Source: Symsagittifera roscoffensis | Taxonomy: Eukaryota > Xenacoelomorpha > Acoela > Convolutidae | Direction of reading: 5' to 3' | DNA length: 64,000 bases | Assembly: GCF_963678635.1 (NCBI RefSeq) | Contig: NC_087062.1 | Coordinates: forward strand, 63,711,253-63,775,252 | Position numbers and translations under genes: made by a program | The notes under the pieces: model-generated | Told to the model about the DNA's origin: nothing | Seen by the model: the letters and a program-made list of their open reading frames with translations, nothing else | The model's database searches: none | Shown here: piece by piece, positions 21,990 to 30,400 of the stretch | How positions within the stretch are numbered: position 1 is the first letter of the stretch | Layout: each line of letters opens with the position of its first letter

Positions 21990-22763
21990 TTTATTAAGGA
22001 CTTAGGTGAACGAAAGAAAAACTAAAAAGCGAGAGGTATTAGGTTATTAATACACAAGCTAGGTATCAGTGACTGCACTGGTAACTTGCCTCTCAAAAAG
22101 ATCCAGACTAATACAAAACAGGTCCGAACTCGGATATTCGCGACACTAAGTTTAAATTAAAAAGAGCGTGACTCATTGGTGTGGATTGAAACATAATACG
22201 TTTTTGGGAAAAGTGACTGCCCTGAGGATTTTAGTAGGTCTAGCTCGGGCAGTCCGAAGGCAGATAGGTAACACAATACTCGGTGGGTGCAATAGACGCC
22301 CACTTGAGAAAATTACTGCCTTCAAAGTTTTGTCTGTTTGGTGCAGCACCAAGCAGGGAAAGCTTTTTCTTTAAAAGACAGGTTCGACTATTGTACTGCG
22401 ACCGACTAAGAGTACAAGACACATACGTTTTTTTTATATACATTCATATTGTGTCAATATATATTTTTTTTTGTTTTTGATTTTAAATCAACCTAAACTG
22501 TGCTTGATTGGGTAGTGACTACACTATCTTTTAAATTGACTGATAACATCATATTGTGCTAGTTTCCAGATCTTTGGACCGATAATCGGCTAGTGTGAAT
22601 AAATTTTATACAAACTGTACACTGACAACATACAGGGATTCGTGGTCACTATTTAATAGAATCGGGTGAAATTTATTGTGTTGTGTCATTATTATTGTTA
22701 ATAAAACTATAAGGTCTCTAGCAATTGAGTCAAGAGTAGGCATAGGAAAGTGACAAATAAAGA

Positions 22764-23501
22764 ATGAGTTTAGACAAGTCGAGGATACCAAAACGAGGTA
22801 ATAGCTCTAGGAAATTCATACCTGAAAAGCAAAGAAAAACGATGACCGATCCTTTTGTGGATTGGATCAAGCGATCCCGGTCTGACAAAAGGGGGACGGT
22901 TTCAGGCAGAATGGTTGAAACGAGAAGTCAGAAGACCTCAGAAGAGCGAAGAGAACTGTTAGAAGTGGAGGTCAATACGGACCATACCATGAACGACAAC
23001 CAGGGAGTAAATGGACTGGAAGGGAGAGGCAGAAGGCTGGCGAGTGAGTCTACTCCGGTAGAACAAGGCCATGATTTCGCCACTTCCACCGGGACGTTGG
23101 ATCGAGAGGAGATGTCGGAACTGTCCGACATCTCAACTGAAGTAACGGCAACTAGAGGATCTCCGACAGACAACACTATGATGGCAAGCGGAACTGGAAA
23201 ACAAACAACCTCATCATCGTTCTCAGAAAGAATGAAGAACACCTTCGGAAACATCTTTCCATTCAGCATGGGAGGAGGAGCAGGAAACGATGGGGAGTCC
23301 CAGGAGGAAGAGGATGAAGAGGAGCAAGGGGACTTTGGATCTCAAGTCAGCCTCAATAGTTCGATCCATGAGAGTGAGGCACACGTCGGAAGAGAGACTG
23401 GAACCATGGATAAATTTGGTGTAGTGACAACGATAAGCAAAGAGGCAAACACACCGGGCCAGTCGAAGGACTTCGCGATCAGGACAAGTTCGGAGCCATA
23501 A
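22764..23501 (+). CDS. N-terminal gag ORF (245 codons)
   Basis: ATG at 22764, TAA at 23499-23501. It is basic at the start (rich in Lys/Arg to residue ~50) and then Ser/Thr/Gly/Glu-rich, with an acidic run near residue 185 (EEEDEEEQ). It is in the same frame as the gag-pol ORF that begins at 23646, and the 144 bases between contain no other stop. It is therefore either a separate small protein, the N terminus of Gag reached only by readthrough, or the result of a nonsense mutation older than the duplication, since both copies carry it. No known domain is visible. A matrix-like role would fit its basic start and its position but is not shown. Confidence 0.6.
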   Translation: MSLDKSRIPKRGNSSRKFIPEKQRKTMTDPFVDWIKRSRSDKRGTVSGRMVETRSQKTSEERRELLEVEVNTDHTMNDNQGVNGLEGRGRRLASESTPVEQGHDFATSTGTLDREEMSELSDISTEVTATRGSPTDNTMMASGTGKQTTSSSFSERMKNTFGNIFPFSMGGGAGNDGESQEEEDEEEQGDFGSQVSLNSSIHESEAHVGRETGTMDKFGVVTTISKEANTPGQSKDFAIRTSSEP

Positions 23502-23645
23502 CCTGAAGAGAGTAGAACCAGAGGGCTTGGCAACGCGTTAGCGGATCCTGAAATAGATAATGAAAAGACGTCAAGACAGAGAGTCAAGGCCCGGATCTCG
23601 ACCAGCACGAAGCTACCTGGGACCGACAGAGTTACACCACCACTA

Positions 23646-26600
23646 GTGACGCCACTCATGGATAACGGGGCAGCACTAGAGGAAGCCTTAAACAACATAG
23701 TGGGCAGTTTAGGAGAACAAAATGAACAGATGTCGATAAGGATGAGTGAACTAGAAAGAGCAGTTCACATTGAAAGAGAAAGTCTGCGGGAAGAAATAAA
23801 CCGCAACAGACAAGAAGTTGACAGAAGCGAAAAACGCTTGAAAGAAAGAACGGACGAACATATGACGATGAACTTGTCGCGAATGACAAGAGAAGCGGAA
23901 CAGAGGGAGTTACGCTTAAGAGCCGACATGGAGAAGTTAAGAATTCAACAAGAGCAGTCTCTTGGGTCTCTTGACACAAAGATAGATGCGATGATGGAGA
24001 GGCGAACTCAGGCTATCATGGATAGGTTGGACGGGCTACTAAGCAGCAAGAGTGGACCAAAAGAAGGAGAGCCGAACTCGGGAGGTCCCAGCAGGGAACC
24101 GAGGGTGAACTTCAATGAACATCAAAGGAGGAAGACGTATGGATCCACTAGAGGCAGGGGCAGTTCATCAGGCTATGCCACAAGGGGTAATACAGCATGG
24201 GGCCCGAACAGTAGAGCAAGTTCAACGGGGAACAGACAAACCTCGAACGAACGACCAACGCAAAGCACACATGCGACCGGGAGAAGCGATTATGGCAACA
24301 TGGGGCATACAAGCCCGAGGAGGAGTCACATGGGCCAAGCGGGAAACGCTCATGGTGATTCGGATTGTAGGGATGTACCGCACACAGAGCCTTCGACAAG
24401 GTGTGAGGACACTCAAGCGGGACTCTCAAGGGATGCTACGGCAATGGCCACAGCATTTGAACCCCTGAACAGGTCTTTGGAGACATTCCTGACGCGGTTA
24501 TCTAGAACCAATGAACGCAGTGAAAAGTCCAGAAGAGTCTTTAAGAAACCAAGATGCTACAAAGACGAATCTGATGGCTGTATTGATACCTGGATAGAGG
24601 TAATGAAGCTGCATTTCGAGGAAGAAGACTTGTCTGAGAGACAGGAATGCAGCGCGCTCACCAGCAACTTAGAAGGGACAGCCTTGAACTGTGTCATGGC
24701 CAAGAAACAGTATCAACGTGACACTGCTGAGAAAATCTTCGAAATCTTATTAAACCGTTTCGGATCAGGGGTGCAGGGGCACCAGGCGATGATGCGCTTC
24801 GAGAAACGGAGGCAGCGGGAAGATGAAACTATAGACAAGTTTCTCGATGATTTGGAAATGCTGAGAAGACGCAGCCAACCGGATGAGTCAAATCGAAGGA
24901 TGAACCTGGCCGTAGCCTCAAAATTCATCGATGGTGTGAAAAACGATGAACTTCGTACGATGCTAGCAACGCATTACACACCACTATCAACTAATGCGCC
25001 AACACCGGAGGAGTTGAGACTCAAATCGAAAGAGTATCTATTGCTGAAACCTCCTTCGAGATCTGGATATTACAAGAACAATTATGGCAATTTTAACAAC
25101 GGACCAGCGAACCAAGGGAACAATTGGTACAAACCGAGGGACGATATGGACAAGAGACGCTCTTGTGCTAATTGTAGTTCAACAGACCATCATGTGTCAG
25201 CATGCCCAGCTTATAAACAAGGCATGAAAGCAATAGGCTTTAGCCTCGAGGACGAAGATGCGTCAGAGTTGGAACATGAGGATTTCATGAGAGGAGTAAT
25301 TGCGAAATTCGGCCCGAGGTGTTTCTTTTGCAACTTGGAAGGTCATTTTAAATCAGACTGTCCACAATTCTGGGATGCAGTGGCAGACATCAAGCATCCA
25401 AGGCATGAAGAAGCTTTATCAGGAGTGAAAGCAAGCAAGGCTCGACTTTTAAACGAAGCAGAGGCACGCAGGAAGGACAAACCTCAAGAGCTGGCGGCAA
25501 AGAAAATGCAAGCGGTAACAGAAGAAGCACGTGAACCGGAACCAGCAACTGCGGCCGATGACTTCAAGATCGATTATAAGGCAGCCGCAAAGGATGCTCT
25601 AAATAGAGTACAGCAGGAATTGGTGACGAAAGAGATCGAACAAAAAGTGAAACTTGAACTGGAAAATGAAAAGCTTCAGGAGCAACTGAATACCTTCGAG
25701 GCAACGGAGTTCGAGGAGACGAAAACACCAAGCAGTTTAGATATGAAACTTAAAGTGATCTCCGGTAAGAGGTTCGGCATGGCGCCGCAAGGAAAGAAGA
25801 TACAGTCGATAATCTCAGTGGCTGGACACCAGGTAGTAAGAAATTTGAGTGAACCATCAGAGTTCACTTTAATGCATTTGGACACATATGCAGATTATCT
25901 GAGGCAGGTGGAGCCACGCACTGAGTCGAGAGCTGTGCGAGCACTACTAACGACGGGTGGCCCTCGCATGAAGAAACTTCATGGACGCTACTTGGAGGTC
26001 TATGGGCCGTATCAAATAATGCTGAACGTGGATGGAATCAGCATCTACACCAGGACTTACATAACAACAGATGATGACCAAATGGGGCAGATCTATTTGG
26101 GTGAAGAGGAACTCAAAGTCCGCAGGATAGGCCATGACGCCATGATGGAACAAGACGCGGTACATATTGGATATGAAGCAGATGTGACAGCACACCTGCT
26201 TGACACCAACGGAACAAAAATCGGAGTCACAGGGCTTCTGGACACAGGCGCGGTGGTGAGTGTGATGCCGATAAAAACCTGGGAGAGAATGGGCTTCACG
26301 CGGGAAGATTTGATTCCTACGAATCTCCGATTAGCCGCTGCAAATCGAGGAGCTATCTACGTAGCCGGAAGAACACCGGTGACGGTCCTTCACATGGGAG
26401 GACGGAACCTTTGGATGAGCTTCCTGGTGGTAGAGAATCTGGACGACGCCGACCAATTCATCTTGGGCAGAGATTTTGTCAGGAATTTTGACGTGATGAT
26501 TGACTTGAACAACGGTCTAATACGGATTAGAAACCCGGACCGAAAGTATGTTAAGAGACCCATTAATAGGATAATAACAGATGAAAATAAGGTACCAGTT

Positions 26601-27410
26601 TTTTTGGATAGAAAAGTAAAGTTACAACCAGGACAAGCTGTAGTAGCGATTTTTAGAATGAGAAATTTAAATTCGTTAAGTGATAGTAAACAGGTTTGCT
26701 TAGTACCGAATCCAAATAGTCAGAGTTCGGTGATTTTAGGCCGGAGCTTCTCGGTAACGCGAAACGGACTGTGTGTCAGTGTGTTGTTGAACACACTGGA
26801 CACCACGGTTTCAATCCAGCGTGGAAAGAAGCTTGGTTACGCATTGCCGATGAGGACCGACTATGAAGAGACACAAAACTTGAAGAAATATAGTGTGAAA
26901 GACTGTCCTTATCATGCAAATAAAGATAAAATCTTAAAGAGAATTAATGAATTAAAATCTATTCGTAAATTGTTTTCAATGAAATCCGAAACGGACGACG
27001 GCTTATCAAGCTGCTCGAATTTTCCGGAACGTCCCTCGTCATATGAACTAGATTCTGACAAACCGGTTTTGCCAGAAATAGAGCATTTAAAAGGAAAAAT
27101 AGGTGAGGGAGATTTTGAAAAATTGCGGGACCTCCTAGATCGGAACGCCGAAGTATTTTCAAAACATAAGGCGGACATCGGTTGCTGTAATTTCGTCGAA
27201 CACGAAATCGAACTAGAAGAGGGCGCCGTTCCCCATAGGGAAGGCGCAAGGCGAATGACACCACATAAATCGGAAGCGTGCCGAGCGGAAATAGAAATGT
27301 TGCTTGAATACGACATGATAGAACCCTCGAAATCACCATGGGCTTGCGGAGTAGTAATGGCGAAAAAGAAAGGGGGCAGCTTAGATTTTGTTGCGACTTT
27401 CGTTACTTGA
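23646..27410 (+). CDS. Gag-protease-RT (start) polyprotein
   Basis: 1254 codons from the first ATG. Residues ~10-130 form a charged, heptad-rich coiled coil; ~130-300 are low complexity (Arg/Ser/Gly). Residues ~302-475 resemble a Ty3-type capsid region, with a long helical stretch around DTWIEVMKLHF and NRFGSG. Two CCHC zinc knuckles follow: CANCSSTDHHVSAC and CFFCNLEGHFKSDC, as in nucleocapsids. A Lys/Glu-rich coiled coil comes next. The aspartic protease has DTGA at about residue 865 and the later ILGRDF motif at about residue 944. RT begins near residue 1150, but the frame ends at 27410 inside the RT fingers because of a one-base shift at the G run 27372-27376. Gag and protease are in one frame. 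Only the second duplication copy supports this ORF. Confidence 0.9.
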   Translation: MTPLMDNGAALEEALNNIVGSLGEQNEQMSIRMSELERAVHIERESLREEINRNRQEVDRSEKRLKERTDEHMTMNLSRMTREAEQRELRLRADMEKLRIQQEQSLGSLDTKIDAMMERRTQAIMDRLDGLLSSKSGPKEGEPNSGGPSREPRVNFNEHQRRKTYGSTRGRGSSSGYATRGNTAWGPNSRASSTGNRQTSNERPTQSTHATGRSDYGNMGHTSPRRSHMGQAGNAHGDSDCRDVPHTEPSTRCEDTQAGLSRDATAMATAFEPLNRSLETFLTRLSRTNERSEKSRRVFKKPRCYKDESDGCIDTWIEVMKLHFEEEDLSERQECSALTSNLEGTALNCVMAKKQYQRDTAEKIFEILLNRFGSGVQGHQAMMRFEKRRQREDETIDKFLDDLEMLRRRSQPDESNRRMNLAVASKFIDGVKNDELRTMLATHYTPLSTNAPTPEELRLKSKEYLLLKPPSRSGYYKNNYGNFNNGPANQGNNWYKPRDDMDKRRSCANCSSTDHHVSACPAYKQGMKAIGFSLEDEDASELEHEDFMRGVIAKFGPRCFFCNLEGHFKSDCPQFWDAVADIKHPRHEEALSGVKASKARLLNEAEARRKDKPQELAAKKMQAVTEEAREPEPATAADDFKIDYKAAAKDALNRVQQELVTKEIEQKVKLELENEKLQEQLNTFEATEFEETKTPSSLDMKLKVISGKRFGMAPQGKKIQSIISVAGHQVVRNLSEPSEFTLMHLDTYADYLRQVEPRTESRAVRALLTTGGPRMKKLHGRYLEVYGPYQIMLNVDGISIYTRTYITTDDDQMGQIYLGEEELKVRRIGHDAMMEQDAVHIGYEADVTAHLLDTNGTKIGVTGLLDTGAVVSVMPIKTWERMGFTREDLIPTNLRLAAANRGAIYVAGRTPVTVLHMGGRNLWMSFLVVENLDDADQFILGRDFVRNFDVMIDLNNGLIRIRNPDRKYVKRPINRIITDENKVPVFLDRKVKLQPGQAVVAIFRMRNLNSLSDSKQVCLVPNPNSQSSVILGRSFSVTRNGLCVSVLLNTLDTTVSIQRGKKLGYALPMRTDYEETQNLKKYSVKDCPYHANKDKILKRINELKSIRKLFSMKSETDDGLSSCSNFPERPSSYELDSDKPVLPEIEHLKGKIGEGDFEKLRDLLDRNAEVFSKHKADIGCCNFVEHEIELEEGAVPHREGARRMTPHKSEACRAEIEMLLEYDMIEPSKSPWACGVVMAKKKGGSLDFVATFVT

Positions 27411-30400
27411 ACGCGGTAACGATTAAAGATGCGTACCCGATACCGCGAATAGACGAGAGCCTATCTAAACTTGGTGATGCCAAGTTCTTCACCACACTGG
27501 ACTTGGGTTCTGCCTTCTGGCAGGTCCCTCTGCGAAAGAAGGACAGAGAGAAAACCGGATTCGCGTGCGAATTGGGATTGTACCAGTGGAAGAGGATGCC
27601 CTTCGGCTTGTGCAATGCAACAGCAACCTTTCAAAGGCTGATGGCTCAGGCTTTGACAGGAGTGACCAAAAAGTACGGGAATCTCTTGATGTGCTACGTG
27701 GACGACGTAGTCATAGCGACACCAACCCTGGAGGATCACATTGATCGACTCGATGAGGTCTTCGGATGTATGAAAAGAGCAGGCTTGAAATGCAAACCAT
27801 CGAAATGTGAAATCCTTAGGGATTCGATCAAGTACCTGGGAAGAATGGTGGACCGGCATAGTGTGAGGCCAGATCCAGAAGCAGTAGAGGCTGTGCTGAC
27901 ATGGAAAGCTCCTAGAACGGACACACAGCTCATGAGCTTCCTAGGGTTTGCCAATTACTACCGAGAATTCATAAAAGGATACGCGGACAAGGTGTACCCG
28001 ATGCAGAAGCTGATGCGCAACAAAGGGAAGAAGTTCGAATGGAACGATGAAGCACAAGTTGCTTTCGAGAACATAAAGCGGGAACTGTGCGAAGCGCCAG
28101 TGCTAGGCATGCCTACAGAAAAGGGCATGTATGTTCTTGACACGGACGCATCGGTGGTGGCCATCTCGGGAATCTTGCATCAAGAGCAAGAATGGAACGG
28201 AAGAACAGTTCTCCGTCCCATTGCATACGGCAGCAAGGTCCTGAGTGACACAGAGATGAAATATGGCGCACCAAAAGCAGAAATGTTTGCAGTAGTTACC
28301 TTCGTGGAGAAGTACCGTGCATACTTGGGGAGCGCTCCCTTCAAGTTACGCGTGGACAACAGAGCGTTATCCTGGTTGAAGACCTACTCGATGGATCAGA
28401 GTTATATTGGTAGATGGATAGTCAGATTGGATGGCTACCATATGATAATCGAACATAGGATGCGTGATAAACATCAGAATGCTGACAGTCTCAGCAAGAA
28501 AACTGAGTTCTATGAAAGATTGGAGCAGAAGCAGGCCAATCAGGCGGAAGTAAAGGAGGGTTTCTCGTTTCTGGACAAAGAAACTTATGAAGCGCTTCCC
28601 TTAACGAGATGGTTGGATAAGTCTGGACATCCAATTCCAGGGCATCCTGAGTTACCTGTAGAGAAAGCAGCTGAGATAAAGATCCTGTCCAAGGAGGATC
28701 CAGTCCCCTTAGATTTGTTGCTGCGCTCGAACCTGGTCCAGCAAGAACTCTCTCGCATGAATATAAACAGCCTCTCATTATTGGATAAAACGGCGCAAGT
28801 CACACCACAAGTAATGCGGATGCTGGGTGGATTGTTAGAAAGAGAAGTGACCAGAGATGACCCCGAGTGGACAGCAGCAGTGGCATCGGTAACAGTCAGT
28901 AAGAAAGTGAAGATCATGCCGTCCAGACAACAGCACGAGGAGAACAAGAGGGATTGTAGGACAATAGTTCAGCAACTAGTATCCTCAATACCCCAAGAGA
29001 TTTTAACCAGTACTTCTTACGGACGGAAAGAACAGGGGAGCAGCAAGCGAAAGAAAACCGTCACCTTTGTAGACCGGGAAAAAGAGGGTGAAGAGGTAGA
29101 ACAAAATCTGCTGCAAGACTATTTGTCCGGGGAGAAGGATGAGGAGAAAAACCAGCAATCACAAGATCAACACCCGGGACAAGTGAATTTGTCCGGGGAG
29201 TCCGAGATAGACGAGAAAATTCCTGATGAGAAACAGGACCTAGAGAACAAAGTTTTGTACGGGGAGTTCAGATGGATGCGAAGGAAATACGGACATGATC
29301 TGGAGGAGCGTGCAGTCTCCAGCACAACACCTTCGACGGATGATAAGTCAGAAAGCTCGAGAATGAACACCTATTCAGACAGGGATTCGACCTCGGGATC
29401 AGAACTGTCAGAACTGGCGATACACACGCTACTAGTGGAAACTCGGGCGAGAAACCTGGACAGAGAGGTGTACCAGGATCCTGACAGTGATCGCTACCTA
29501 ATACCAAGCGAAAGAGTCTTTGACAACGCAGCGGATGACTTAGAAACGATAGCGGTATCGAAACGTTCGATAAGCCTGTTGCCGCAGAAAGAGGTAGTCA
29601 GGACTGATCTTCAGCCGTTTCAACAAGAAACACAACCGTTGGCGAAGATTTGGTGCGTTAAGATGGAAGAAGACACACATCAGCCCAACGAGCTGAACAG
29701 TCAGATGAGAGTCATGAAGACGTACTTGAAGGCGAGATACAGACTCTCGGACCTTCTAAGGGCGCAGAGAAATGATCGCATGACAAGCAACCTAAAAAGA
29801 TGGATAGAAAACGGTGCACCTGACAAAGGTGACCTGGAAGAAGACAGCTATAGGATCCTGAGACAATACTTCATGCAGAAGGAGGGGAGATTATATCTGA
29901 ACAAGGACGGGATCGTGGCTTGCAGGAGAAGAGAAGAAGACAAGGTCTTATACAAATATAACGCGATAGTGTTGCCGCAACTCTATCAGACAGAACTATT
30001 ATTCAGGTCGCATGATCAGATGGGCCATCAAGGAATCGACAAAGTGTATCAGAGGATCCTGAAGCGCTTTGAGTGGCCTGGGATGAAAAAGGCATGCGAG
30101 AAATGGGTGACAGCATGTCTGTCATGCCAACAGGTCAAGGATCCTAGGAAGTTGCGATTTCCTTTACAATCAATTGAGTCGTCTGAATTCAACGAGGTGG
30201 TGCAGATAGATCACCAGAAGATATGCATGACAGACAGCGGTTACAACCAAGTCTTGGTCATGATAGATCACTTCACGAAGTATGCAGAGGCCGTGCCCTG
30301 CATAACTGCCTCAGCGGAAGAGACATGCGACCACCTGATCAATACGTGGATAGCAAGAAACGGATGTCCAATGACGTTTCAATCGGACAATGGAACGGCT

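Larger units (their letters stand above)
19979..24554 (+). repeat. Second copy of the 4.58 kb internal tandem duplication
   Basis: Nearly identical to 15400-19975. Its right end is continuous with the rest of gag, so this copy is the one attached to an open gag-pol frame. The very high identity means either a very recent rearrangement of the element or a false duplication in the assembly. Confidence 0.9.

Noticed and set aside
27338-27410. Programmed -1 frameshift joining gag-protease and pol
   Set aside because: The overlap lies inside the RT fingers, not at a domain border, and the local sequence (AAGAAAGGGGGC) does not give a standard slippery heptamer in the zero frame. A lost base in the G run is simpler.
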